Shown piece after piece: positions 15,439 through 22,911 of a stretch of DNA of 36,479 nucleotides (within the stretch, counting starts at the first letter, position 1; each line of letters begins with the position of its first letter). The notes under the pieces were generated by a model. The model was not told where the DNA came from and ran no database searches. It worked only from the letters and a program-made list of their open reading frames with translations. Source of the DNA: Acidobacteriota bacterium. Lineage in GTDB: Bacteria; Acidobacteriota; Thermoanaerobaculia; Gp7-AA8. The position numbers were made by a program, and so were the translations under genes. The DNA is taken from positions 1 to 36,479 of the forward strand of contig JAFAOU010000156.1 of assembly GCA_019247495.1 (NCBI GenBank). Direction: 5' to 3'.

Positions 15439-16041
15439 ATGAAATCGACTCTGGCTACGCTCTGCGCCGTCCTGCTTGCGGGCGCGTGCGCGAAACACGA
15501 AACGCAATCTGCCAATCCCACCAAGCCGGCTACGACCGCGACGTCATCGACGTCGCCCGTTTCGAAGACGGCGAAAGAAGAGCCGGAACTGGCGTCGGTG
15601 CGCACGGATGTCGGCGATCCGATGCCGGCGTACGCGGCGAAGTATCTCGATGGCAAGCCGCTGGACCTGGCCAGCGAGAAGGGGAATGTCATCTTCCTCA
15701 ACGTCTGGGCTACGTGGTGCGGTCCGTGCCGCTTCGAGACGCCGGAGCTGCAGGCGCTGCAGAATCAGTACGCGGCGAAGGGGCTGAAGGTCATCGGCGT
15801 CAGCGTCGACGAGGGCGAGACGGCGGCGGTGAAGACGTTCGTCACCGAACAGAAGATCACCTATCCGATCGCGGTCGATCCCGAAGGACGCATCGCCAAT
15901 CTGCTGCAGACGACGGTGCTTCCGACGTCGCTGCTGCTCGACCGCAACGGCAAAATCGTCTGGCGGCAGATCGGCGCGATCATGCCGAACGATTCGAAGT
16001 TGAAAGCTGCGGTGGAAAAGGCCGTGGCGGAAAGTCGTTAA
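15439..16041 (+). CDS. TlpA/ResA-like thioredoxin-fold lipoprotein
   Basis: About 200 residues from ATG 15439, with GGTGA 8 nt upstream; a GTG at 15427 would add four residues. A lipoprotein signal (LLAGAC) anchors it, followed by a Ser/Thr/Ala-rich linker of about 40 residues. The thioredoxin fold has the redox motif NVWATWCGPCRFETP, a VIGVSVDE strand and cis-Pro in VLPTSLLLDRNG. This is the TlpA/ResA pattern of extracytoplasmic thiol reductases, used for cytochrome c maturation or periplasmic disulfide reduction. Its closeness to the AhpD-like gene could supply reducing power, but the AhpD-like protein has no signal peptide. Its stop overlaps the convergent small membrane gene by 4 nt. Confidence 0.88.
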   Translation: MKSTLATLCAVLLAGACAKHETQSANPTKPATTATSSTSPVSKTAKEEPELASVRTDVGDPMPAYAAKYLDGKPLDLASEKGNVIFLNVWATWCGPCRFETPELQALQNQYAAKGLKVIGVSVDEGETAAVKTFVTEQKITYPIAVDPEGRIANLLQTTVLPTSLLLDRNGKIVWRQIGAIMPNDSKLKAAVEKAVAESR

Positions 16042-16223
16042 GGCGCGACTTTTCTGCGGTCGGGAGTGGCGCGGTCGACGGTGCGGCGCTCGCGCTGGCG
16101 CTGGATGAATTCGCGGACGTTTTTGGCGATGTGGCCGACCAGCAGCCGAAGCGGGAGGTAGGCTAAGCCGAGGGCGAGGACTACGGCCAGGGCAGCGATG
16201 ACGAGTACGACGATTGCGGACAT
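16038..16223 (-). CDS. Small single-span membrane protein
   Basis: 61 residues from ATG at 16223 (MSAIVVLVIAALAVV), with AGGTGA just upstream. A longer start at 16265 would begin in a repeat. One hydrophobic helix (residues 3-28) is followed by a basic tail (REFIQRQRERRTVDR). No family is recognised. It is convergent with the TlpA-like gene, overlapping it at TTAA. Hydrophobicity, start signal and reading-frame quality make it a plausible real gene. Confidence 0.6.
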   Translation of the reverse strand: MSAIVVLVIAALAVVLALGLAYLPLRLLVGHIAKNVREFIQRQRERRTVDRATPDRRKVAP

Positions 16224-16259
16224 GTTCACCTGCTCAGATAGCAAATTCCGCGCCGCAGT

Positions 16260-16292
16260 TTTCACGCGGAGACGCGGAGACGCGGAGGTGAA
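16260..16292. repeat. GCGGAGACGCGG word repeat
   Basis: TTCACGCGGAGACGCGGAGA followed by CGCGGAGGTGAA: tandem ACGCGGAG units with TTCAC/GTGAA inverted ends. A diverged copy in the opposite orientation lies at about 14016-14045 (CCGCGTCTCCGCCTCTTCGC). The GGAGGTGA at its right end serves as the ribosome-binding site of the following gene. Confidence 0.65.
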
Positions 16293-16297
16293 ACTCG

Positions 16298-17410
16298 ATG
16301 GCTGACGTTCCCGACGCGTTGCCGATCCCGGCGTCTCTGCGCGATCCGTTGCGGGCGTTGTTGCGCGGCGAGAGCGCAGATTGGCCTTCGGCAGCGACGG
16401 CCGAGGATGCGGCGCAGCTTGTTGAATCGATCAAACAAAACGGCCTCGGTCCGCTCGTTTACGCGCGGCCATCGGACTGGCCGATTCGATCCTTGCTGCG
16501 CGACATCGCGATTCACGCAGCCGCTGGGGAGTCGTCGCGGCTGGCGGACGTTCGCGAGGTTCTCGGAGCGTTCGAGACGAACGGTATCCGCGTCCTCATC
16601 ATCAAAGGGACGGGGCTGGCGTACGACATCTATCCATCGCCGGAACTGCGTCCCCGAGGGGATACCGATCTACTCATTGCGAAATCCGATCTCGAGAAAG
16701 TGCGGAGGATTCTGCACGGCCGCGGATATGCGTCATCGATCACGAGCGGCGACACCCTGGCCATCCGGCAGCAGTCGTTTGCGCGCGCTGGCCACGTGTA
16801 CGACGTGCATTGGGATGTGGCGAATTCGCCGGTCGTCCGCGATGCGCTGCCGTTCGAGGAACTGCTCAGCCGCGCCATCGCCGTTCCGCGCATCGCACCG
16901 AATGCGCTGGCGCCGTCGCACGTCGATGCGCTCGTTCTGGCTTGCATCCACCGCGTTGCGCATCATCACGACACCGAACGGCTGATCTGGCTGTACGACA
17001 TCCACCTGCTTCGCGAAGCGATGAGCGCGGACGAGCACGCGCGCTTCTGGCGATTGGCGGCGGAGCGCGGCGTAGTGGCGATCTGCGAGCGTTCGATCGA
17101 GCTCGCGGACGAATGGTTCGCTGCCGCGCCACACGATCGCGCGCGCGATTGGCTGACGGAAGATGAGCGCAGCCGCGATGAGCCGTCGGCCGCGTTTCTG
17201 AATCGCGATCGTCGTCGTGGCGCCGTTCTCAGCGACGATTTCAAAGCACTTGATTGGCGCAGCCGTTTCCGTCGACTGCGCGAATTGGCACTTCCGCCGC
17301 TCGGATTCATGCGCCAGAGTTTTCCATCCGCGCCAGCTGCGGTACTGCCCGCTCTGTACGTGTGGCGCGGTGCGCGCGGGGTGCTCCGATTGATGCGCAG
17401 AGTGCGGTGA
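16298..17410 (+). CDS. Nucleotidyltransferase-family protein (PF14907-like)
   Basis: 370 residues. The recognisable core lies near residues 95-150: IRVLIIKGTGLAYDIYP and RPRGDTDLLI, the KG ... YP ... R.xGDxDLL signature of the uncharacterised nucleotidyltransferase family PF14907. A helical region with HRVAHHHDTERLIWLYDIHLL follows, also typical. No activity is established. From general knowledge, members often sit in exopolysaccharide or RiPP clusters beside PqqD-, HprK- and S24-like genes. Such a cassette exists here 3.7 kb downstream, but three unrelated minus-strand genes and the fusion gene intervene, so the link is only suggestive. Confidence 0.78.
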   Translation: MADVPDALPIPASLRDPLRALLRGESADWPSAATAEDAAQLVESIKQNGLGPLVYARPSDWPIRSLLRDIAIHAAAGESSRLADVREVLGAFETNGIRVLIIKGTGLAYDIYPSPELRPRGDTDLLIAKSDLEKVRRILHGRGYASSITSGDTLAIRQQSFARAGHVYDVHWDVANSPVVRDALPFEELLSRAIAVPRIAPNALAPSHVDALVLACIHRVAHHHDTERLIWLYDIHLLREAMSADEHARFWRLAAERGVVAICERSIELADEWFAAAPHDRARDWLTEDERSRDEPSAAFLNRDRRRGAVLSDDFKALDWRSRFRRLRELALPPLGFMRQSFPSAPAAVLPALYVWRGARGVLRLMRRVR

Positions 17411-17413
17411 AGC

Positions 17414-17496
17414 TAGTGGATTAGTGGATTAGTCGATTAGAGGGCTCGCCGGCTAAGACCTTCTAATCGACTAATCGACTAATCCACTAATCCACT
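17414..17496. repeat. ATTAGTGGATTAG palindrome between two genes
   Basis: Near-perfect inverted repeat, arms of about 27 nt (17414-17441 and 17462-17496), built from TAGTGGATTAG and TAGTCGATTAG. The centre is a 20-nt GC-rich segment. It lies between convergent genes and could act as a bidirectional 3'-end hairpin. The same word occurs at 5696-5735. Confidence 0.85.
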
Positions 17497-17499
17497 GGT

Positions 17500-18273
17500 T
17501 TACTGAAACCACGAGCCGCCGTTGATGTCGATCGTGACGCCGTTGAGATAGTCGCCCATCGGCGAGGCCAGAAAGAGAATCGCACCCGCCACGTCGCCGA
17601 CGCTGCCGACGCGGCGTAGCGGGATCTGGTTCACGATCTCGTCGTAGTGCTTGACCAGCTCCGGCTTGGCCATCTCCGTTTCGATGAAGCCCGGCGCGAC
17701 GCAACTGGCCACGATGTTGTCCTTCGCGCAGGCGCGCGCGATCGAGCGGGTGAGATTGACCAGCGCTGCTTTCGATGCGCCGTAGTCGGCGAATTCGGTT
17801 TCGCCGCGCCACGCCGCGCGCGAGGCGACGTTGATGATCTTGCCGCCGCCGGTGCGGCGCATGGCGCGCATGGCCAGCCAGGCGGCGTTGGCGGCGGCGA
17901 AGACGTTGAGGTCGAAGGTCCGTTTCCATCCGCGCTGCCACGCCTCGTAATCGTCGCCGTCGAACGGGTTGTATTCGAAGACGGCGGCGTTGTTGACGAG
18001 GACGTCGATCGTTCCGAATCGCTCCACGACTTCGTCGATGAGCGTTTTCACGGCATCGGGATCGGCGACGTCGGCGCGGATGGCGACGGCGCGCTCGCCG
18101 ATCTCGCGTACGACCCCCTCGGCCGCGGCGTCGCTGCTGTGGTAGTTGATGATGACGCGCGCTCCGGCCGCGGCCATGCGCCGCGCCGTCTCCGCGCCGA
18201 TGCCGCGCGAGGCGCCGGTGATCACGACCGTCTTCCCGCTCAGGTCGAGCGTCGTAAGTTCATTCGCATCCAT
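17500..18273 (-). CDS. Short-chain dehydrogenase/reductase (SDR, FabG-like)
   Basis: 257 residues from ATG 18273 with GAGGAT upstream. It is a classical SDR: TGASRGIG cofactor loop near residue 20, NNAA motif (VLVNNAAVFEYNP), and catalytic Ser in INVASRA followed by YGASK. The C-terminal half is also typical: CVAPGFIETEMAK, PLRRVGSVGDVAGAILFLAS and NGVTIDINGG. It catalyses NAD(P)-dependent oxidoreduction; the substrate cannot be read from sequence. The start lies 32 nt from the divergent glutaredoxin/PCD gene, so their promoters overlap and they may be co-regulated. Confidence 0.92.
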   Translation of the reverse strand: MDANELTTLDLSGKTVVITGASRGIGAETARRMAAAGARVIINYHSSDAAAEGVVREIGERAVAIRADVADPDAVKTLIDEVVERFGTIDVLVNNAAVFEYNPFDGDDYEAWQRGWKRTFDLNVFAAANAAWLAMRAMRRTGGGKIINVASRAAWRGETEFADYGASKAALVNLTRSIARACAKDNIVASCVAPGFIETEMAKPELVKHYDEIVNQIPLRRVGSVGDVAGAILFLASPMGDYLNGVTIDINGGSWFQ

Positions 18274-18305
18274 CAGGTATCCTCGACGGCGACGGAGTTT
18301 ATGCG

Positions 18306-18881
18306 ATGACTCATGAGGTGACGTTCTATACCCGCCGCGATTGTTCGCTCTGCGATGCCGCCGAAGCGGCCGTGCGCGCGGCGACGGTGCTGCATCATCT
18401 GCCGCTGTCGATCTCGCTCGTCGATATCGATGACGATCCAACGCTTCAGGCAAAGTTCACGGACGACGTGCCGGTGATCTACGTCGACGGCGTCGAAGCC
18501 TTTCGCCATCGCGTGACGGCTGACGAGCTCGCGGACTGGATCGCGAAGCGCGAGCCACGACGGTCACTGGCGCAGGAGACGTGCGTTCCTTGCCGCGGCG
18601 GTGTGTCGCCGCTGAAAGGGAAGGAGTTGACCGCGCTGGCGAAGGAGCTCGGCGGCGACTGGCGAATCATCGACGAGCATCATCTGGAGAAGGAGTTCAC
18701 GTTTCCCGATTTCGCGCAGGCGCTGGCGTTCACGAATCGAATCGGCGCGATCGCGGAAGAGCAGGGACATCATCCGGACATCTACCTGGCGTGGGGCAAG
18801 GTGCGCGTCACCATCTGGACGCACAAAGCCGGCGGCTTGACGCGCGCCGACTTTGTGCTTGCCGCGAAGATGGACCAGTAG
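18306..18881 (+). CDS. Glutaredoxin-like domain fused to pterin-4a-carbinolamine dehydratase
   Basis: 191 residues in two parts. Residues 1-80 are a glutaredoxin-like fold: VTFYTRRDCSLCDAAEAA with CxxC at 13-16, and VPVIYVDG containing the cis-Pro. Residues about 93-191 are a PCD/DCoH domain starting CVPCRGGVSPLKGKEL. The dehydratase signature is complete: EEQGHHPDIYLAWG, His in WTHKAGG and the terminal Asp in LTRADF, with the expected spacings. PCD regenerates tetrahydropterin after aromatic amino-acid hydroxylation and also has a role near molybdopterin metabolism. Why a redox domain is attached is unknown. No phenylalanine hydroxylase is in the window. The stop abuts the convergent gene with no gap. 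Confidence 0.88.
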   Translation: MTHEVTFYTRRDCSLCDAAEAAVRAATVLHHLPLSISLVDIDDDPTLQAKFTDDVPVIYVDGVEAFRHRVTADELADWIAKREPRRSLAQETCVPCRGGVSPLKGKELTALAKELGGDWRIIDEHHLEKEFTFPDFAQALAFTNRIGAIAEEQGHHPDIYLAWGKVRVTIWTHKAGGLTRADFVLAAKMDQ

Positions 18882-19745
18882 TTACTCCGACTGCGTCTTC
18901 CACTCCTCTTTTTCAACCTTCCACGCGCCGCCTTCTTTGACCATCGTGATCTTGCCGTTGGAGGTTTGATCGCCGTCTTTGCCGGTGGCGAGGAGCGTCG
19001 CGTTGTTGCCGTCGACCGCGCCGCCGGTGACTTTCACGCTTTTCGGCTGCATGGCTTGAATCAGCGGGAAGAGCTTCTTGAAGTCGGGATCGGATGACGC
19101 TTCCTTCGCGCGCGCCGCGGTGACGCCGCCGAGGAATGCTTTCATGTCGCCGCCGGCGAGGAGCTTGAGGTAGGCCGCATACGCCTTGCCGGGCTCGCCG
19201 CCGCCCGCGGGCAGGGGAGTTCCCTTCAGCACTGGCGGCGGCGGAGGACCGGCAGGCTTGCTGACGGGAAGATCGAATGTGGCGCTGTACTGGAACTTCT
19301 CGTCGAAGAAGTCGTCCATCTTCGGCATCTTCACGGTGCCGGCGACGTGCGTTGCAGTCATCGCCTTGAGATCGAGGGTCTGTGTGCCGACGCTGGAGAA
19401 CTGCTTCATCTTCTTGAACGCGGGGCTGAAGACGGTGCCGCTGATGATCTGCTTGTCGTCGTCGATGGTGGCGGTGAAGCCGCTCAGCGCCTGCTTGTCC
19501 TGCGCCTGCATCAACTCGATGTCGTCCGATGCCGCGGCGGGGGAGAGCTCCTGATCGGTGAAGGTCAGTTGGAGCACCTGCTTCTTTTTGTCGAACGGAC
19601 TCTTGCGCATCTGCGCGTACGCGTGTTTGAGCGCGAACGTCTTTCCGTTCGCGGTGAGGGAGCCGGTGACGGTTCCGTCAGCGGCGAGCGCGGTGAGGGA
19701 AAACGCGGCGAGAACGAGTGCCAGGGACGAGCGGAATCGATGCAT
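18882..19745 (-). CDS. Secreted protein of unknown function
   Basis: 287 residues from ATG 19745 (MHRFRSSLALVLAAFSL), with a clear signal peptide ending at ALAADG. The N-terminal half is beta-rich (GTVTGSLTANGKTFAL ... VLQLTFTDQELSP). A Pro-rich linker (GPPPPPVL) follows, then a domain with AYLKLLAGGDMKAFL and KEGGAWKVEKEEWK. The last part resembles DUF4878/NTF2-like 'lumazine-binding-like' lipoprotein tails, but I cannot assign it. Probably periplasmic. Confidence 0.75.
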   Translation of the reverse strand: MHRFRSSLALVLAAFSLTALAADGTVTGSLTANGKTFALKHAYAQMRKSPFDKKKQVLQLTFTDQELSPAAASDDIELMQAQDKQALSGFTATIDDDKQIISGTVFSPAFKKMKQFSSVGTQTLDLKAMTATHVAGTVKMPKMDDFFDEKFQYSATFDLPVSKPAGPPPPPVLKGTPLPAGGGEPGKAYAAYLKLLAGGDMKAFLGGVTAARAKEASSDPDFKKLFPLIQAMQPKSVKVTGGAVDGNNATLLATGKDGDQTSNGKITMVKEGGAWKVEKEEWKTQSE

Positions 19746-19846
19746 GCTCAATGACCTCCGGTTTGTGTTGTGTGGGCGAGAGAAGTGCGCACGATATGAC
19801 ATTCGCGCGAAGCGGGACTGTGATCGCGATCAACAAACCGATTTGA

Positions 19847-19905
19847 ACCACAGAGACACAGAGGACACAGAGAAATCCTCTCTGTGTTCTCTGTGCCTCT
19901 GTGGT
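19847..19905. repeat. CACAGAGACACAGAGG palindrome
   Basis: ACCACAGAGACACAGAGGAC and on to 19873, facing its near-complement TCTCTGTGTTCTCTGTGCCT ending in CTGTGGT; stem about 27 bp, loop AATCC. This word repeat fills the gap upstream of the secreted-protein gene and after the AI-2E transporter. Nothing else is seen at 19746-19918. Confidence 0.85.
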
Positions 19906-19918
19906 GAACCCGGTCTCT

Positions 19919-21010
19919 CTACACCAAACCCCGATCGCGAAGCTCACGTTTCACGAACGCGTAGAGGATCGGCGCCATCACCACGCCGGCAACTCCGAAT
20001 GCAGTCTCGCCGAGGAGGATTGCCAGCAGGATTTCCCACGCTTGCGAGTCGGTGTGGCCGCCGACGATGCGCGAGTTCGTCAGGTACTCGAGCTTGTGGA
20101 TGATGATCAGAAAGACGAGAGATGCGATCGCGATCGCGGGAGAGATGCCGAGGGAGAGGATCACGATCACGGTGTTCGAGATCAGATTGCCGAGAACCGG
20201 GATCAGGCCGCAGACGAACGTCACGAAGACGATGGTGGTCGCGAACGGGATGTGTTGTCCGAACAAGGGCAGTGCCACGAGCACGTAAAGCGCTGTGAGC
20301 GCGGTGTTGAGCAGCGAGATTTTCACTTGCGCGCTGGCGATCTGTCCGAAGGCCCGCGCGAAGCGCTCCACTTTCTGTTCGAGCGCGGCGCTGAGCGTGC
20401 CGGCGGCGTGGTCGGCGTGGTGCGTGACGTGGCGGAAGAAGACCATCACGGCCAGCAGCATCCCCATGAGCATGTGCACGAGGCCGATGCTGACGCTGCT
20501 GCCGGCGAGCTTGAGAGTCTCGGCGTGTTCCTTCAACCATGTGGCCAGCGCGACCTTGATCGTTTCGGCGTCGGTCATGACTTCGGGGATCAGGTCCTCG
20601 CCGTAGCCACCCAGCCAGGCGCGGGTCGACTGAAGGATATCGGCCATCCTGGTCATGAGCGCGGGGATGTTGTCGACGTGATGGCGAAGGTAGGACACGA
20701 GCAGCGCGATGACGCCGACCATCAGGCCGCCGCCGACGAGCGTGACCAGGATCAGCGCGAGGGGACGGGCGGCTGCGCCGGGCATCCGCTTGGAGAACGA
20801 TCGCGAAAGACGGTCGAGGATGAGATAGAGCACCAGCCCGCCGACCACGCCGGGCACAAGGTGGCGAAACATGACGAAGAGAAAGAGTCCCGCGCAGATG
20901 ATCCACGCGGCGATCTCTTCGTTGGAAGGACGCGGTCGCGGCAGTGCGTCCGCGGTCTCGACGACATCGTCAGGAGGTACGGGCGCGACCGGAAACGGAT
21001 TCGTGCTCAT
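19919..21010 (-). CDS. AI-2E family transporter (PF01594-like permease)
   Basis: 363 residues with about seven to eight hydrophobic helices and the family layout. Paired N-terminal helices (AAWIICAGLFLFVMFRHL and VVGGLVLYLILDRL) are followed by a long soluble helical segment (residues about 115-200). The conserved C-terminal membrane block contains GLIPVLGNLISN and the final GVAGVVMAPILYAFVKREL. Family members export or exchange small molecules (autoinducer-2 in TqsA, Na+/Li+ in others), so the substrate is open. It is divergent from the pqqD-like gene, 126 nt away. Confidence 0.88.
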   Translation of the reverse strand: MSTNPFPVAPVPPDDVVETADALPRPRPSNEEIAAWIICAGLFLFVMFRHLVPGVVGGLVLYLILDRLSRSFSKRMPGAAARPLALILVTLVGGGLMVGVIALLVSYLRHHVDNIPALMTRMADILQSTRAWLGGYGEDLIPEVMTDAETIKVALATWLKEHAETLKLAGSSVSIGLVHMLMGMLLAVMVFFRHVTHHADHAAGTLSAALEQKVERFARAFGQIASAQVKISLLNTALTALYVLVALPLFGQHIPFATTIVFVTFVCGLIPVLGNLISNTVIVILSLGISPAIAIASLVFLIIIHKLEYLTNSRIVGGHTDSQAWEILLAILLGETAFGVAGVVMAPILYAFVKRELRDRGLV

Positions 21011-21136
21011 CTGTTTTCGATTGTAGACGGCGGGTCAAATAATACGCATCATGCAGATACGGCGAATGGCGTTCGGAGTTGCCGCGCGCACATGAGCGTG
21101 TGACAATGCCGCGAGCCGGCCGAGCGGCAATCAACT

Positions 21137-21436
21137 ATGGATAATCGAGTTTTCGCACATCGCGGCGAGTTCGCCCTGCGTCAGGTAGGCGCCGAAAGCA
21201 TCCTCGTTCCTGTCAGGAATCATGTCGGCGATCTCGACTCCGTGTACGTGTTTACGACCGTCGCGGCGCGAATCTGGTCGCTCATCGACGGCAGCCGCGA
21301 CGTCGATTCGATCGTGACCACGATCTGCGGCGAGTACGATGGTGAGCCGGACGTCGTCCGCGCCGACCTCGAGGAACTCCTCGGCTCGCTCGAAGGGGCG
21401 GCCTTGATCGGCGCGGCAATCGAGGCAAGACCATGA
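21137..21436 (+). CDS. PqqD-like peptide-recognition (RRE) protein
   Basis: 99 residues resembling PqqD/RiPP recognition elements: an N-terminal beta hairpin pair (FALRQVGAESILVPV), then a helix-rich half with VYVFTTVAARIWSLIDGSRDVDSIV and VRADLEELLGSLEGAALI. PqqD-type domains bind the leader of a precursor peptide and hand it to a radical SAM enzyme. Its stop overlaps the start of the radical SAM gene (ATGA), as for a matched pair. I see no strong Shine-Dalgarno before the ATG. The first gene of the cassette. Confidence 0.85.
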   Translation: MDNRVFAHRGEFALRQVGAESILVPVRNHVGDLDSVYVFTTVAARIWSLIDGSRDVDSIVTTICGEYDGEPDVVRADLEELLGSLEGAALIGAAIEARP

Positions 21437-22713
21437 GCGCGATCGAGACTGGCACCTACACCGATTTCAGCCTCACTGTCCACGGGCACGCCGAGCCGAT
21501 GCGCGTTCCCGTCAACGGTACGATCGAGATCTCGCATCGCTGCCCGCTCCAGTGCCAGCACTGCTACAACAACCTGCCGATGAACGACTTCGTGGCGCGA
21601 GCGCGCGAGCTGACGCTCGACGACTACAAGCGCCTGCTCGATGAGCTGGCGGACCTCGGCTGCCTCTGGCTGCTTTTCTCCGGCGGCGAGATTTTCGCGC
21701 GGCGCGACTTCCTCGACATCTACGCCTACGCAAAACGGAAGGGCTTCCTGATCACCCTCTTCACGAACGGAACGATGATCACGGAGAAGATCGCCGATTT
21801 CCTCGCCGATCTGCGGCCGTTCACGATCGAGATCACGTTGTACGGCGCCACGAAGGAGACGTACGAGAAAGTCACAGGCATCCCCGGATCGTATGAGCGC
21901 TGTCTGCGCGGCATCGACCTGCTCCTGGAGCGGAAACTGCCGCTGAAGTTGAAGACGGTCGCGCTGTCGCTGACGAAGCACGAGATTCCGATGATGCGGC
22001 AGATGGCGGCGGACCGCGGTGTGGAGTTCACCTTCGACGCGATGATCAATCCACGCATCGATTGTTCGTCGAGTCCGTTGGCGGTGCGTCTCAAGCCGTC
22101 GGAAATCGTGGAGCTCGATCTCGAGAATGCAGACCGCGTTTCGGAGTGGCGGCGGCTTGCGCGCAATCACGGATCGCCGGCGTACGTCGAAGGCGAGAGC
22201 CGTCAGCTCTACGCGTGCGGTGGAGGCGTGAATTCATTCGCGATCGATCCGTACGGCGATCTGTCGATCTGTGTTTTGTCGCATGTCGACAAGTACAACG
22301 TGCGCGATGGCGGCTTCCGCGAAGGATGGGAGAAATACCTGCTGGCTGTCCGGATGCGCGAGATCACGCGGCCGACGAAGTGCACCGGTTGCGGATTGAA
22401 ATCGATGTGCGGCATGTGCGCCGCGAATGGCGAGCTCGAAAACGGCGACGCGGAGTCGCCGGTCGATTTTCTCTGTCAGGTGGCGCACCTCCGCGCGGAG
22501 ACGCTCGACATCCCCGTGCGTGCGCATGGCGATTGCGAATACTGCGAGGGCGGGTCCGCACACCACCTCGTGAGATCCGCCGCCGAGGCATTGAAGTCGG
22601 GCGAAGCGGAACGGATTGCGGCGATTCCTTACGAGCCGTTGCAGCCTGCGGCGGGCGGATGCGGTACGGGAAGTTGTGGTAGTTGTTCGGTTGCGAGCGC
22701 CGACGCTCGTTAG
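21433..22713 (+). CDS. Radical SAM/SPASM peptide-modifying enzyme
   Basis: 426 residues. The radical SAM [4Fe-4S] motif CPLQCQHC is at Cys37, Cys41 and Cys44, followed by FSGGEIFARRDF (SAM-binding GGE) and TLFTNGTMI. The C-terminal SPASM domain has the auxiliary-cluster cysteines: YACGGG, LSICVLSH, CTGCGLKSMCGMC and FLCQVAHL. SPASM enzymes cross-link or epimerise residues of ribosomal peptides, forming thioether or C-C bonds. An unusual tail follows the SPASM domain: GDCEYCEGGSAHH and then GGCGTGSCGSCSVAS. That tail resembles the Cys/Ser/Gly-rich end of the candidate substrate 9 nt downstream. The product class cannot be told from sequence alone. Confidence 0.93.
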   Translation: MSAIETGTYTDFSLTVHGHAEPMRVPVNGTIEISHRCPLQCQHCYNNLPMNDFVARARELTLDDYKRLLDELADLGCLWLLFSGGEIFARRDFLDIYAYAKRKGFLITLFTNGTMITEKIADFLADLRPFTIEITLYGATKETYEKVTGIPGSYERCLRGIDLLLERKLPLKLKTVALSLTKHEIPMMRQMAADRGVEFTFDAMINPRIDCSSSPLAVRLKPSEIVELDLENADRVSEWRRLARNHGSPAYVEGESRQLYACGGGVNSFAIDPYGDLSICVLSHVDKYNVRDGGFREGWEKYLLAVRMREITRPTKCTGCGLKSMCGMCAANGELENGDAESPVDFLCQVAHLRAETLDIPVRAHGDCEYCEGGSAHHLVRSAAEALKSGEAERIAAIPYEPLQPAAGGCGTGSCGSCSVASADAR

Positions 22714-22722
22714 GAGAGAACG

Positions 22723-22893
22723 ATGCAACAACAAAGCAGCAACGCCAAGAAAAAGTACGAGAAGCCGGAAGCGAAGCGTTTCCCGCTTCGTCCGGATGAA
22801 GCAGTTCTCGGCTTCTGCAAGACGAACGCGGCCACCGGCCCGTCGAGCACCGGCTGCCGCGGTAGTTCGGCCTGCAGCGCTCCAGGATCGTAG
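22723..22893 (+). CDS. Candidate RiPP precursor peptide, Cys/Ser/Gly/Thr-rich core
   Basis: 56 residues with GGAGAG at 22712-22717 about 5 nt before the ATG. It is too short for routine gene callers. The N-terminal half is charged and leader-like: KKKYEKPEAKRFPLRPDEAV. The second half, from about residue 29 (LGFCKTNAATG ... TGCRGSSACSAPGS), is small-residue rich with Cys32, Cys45 and Cys51 and ends in Ser56. It lies 9 nt after the radical SAM gene and 18 nt before the HprK-like gene, on the same strand. Position, leader/core contrast and Cys spacing all fit the substrate of the PqqD/radical-SAM pair. I cannot tell where the leader is cleaved; a site near Gly30 or later is possible. Confidence 0.8.
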   Translation: MQQQSSNAKKKYEKPEAKRFPLRPDEAVLGFCKTNAATGPSSTGCRGSSACSAPGS

Positions 22894-22911
22894 GCCGGAA
22901 TCCTGCTGCGC

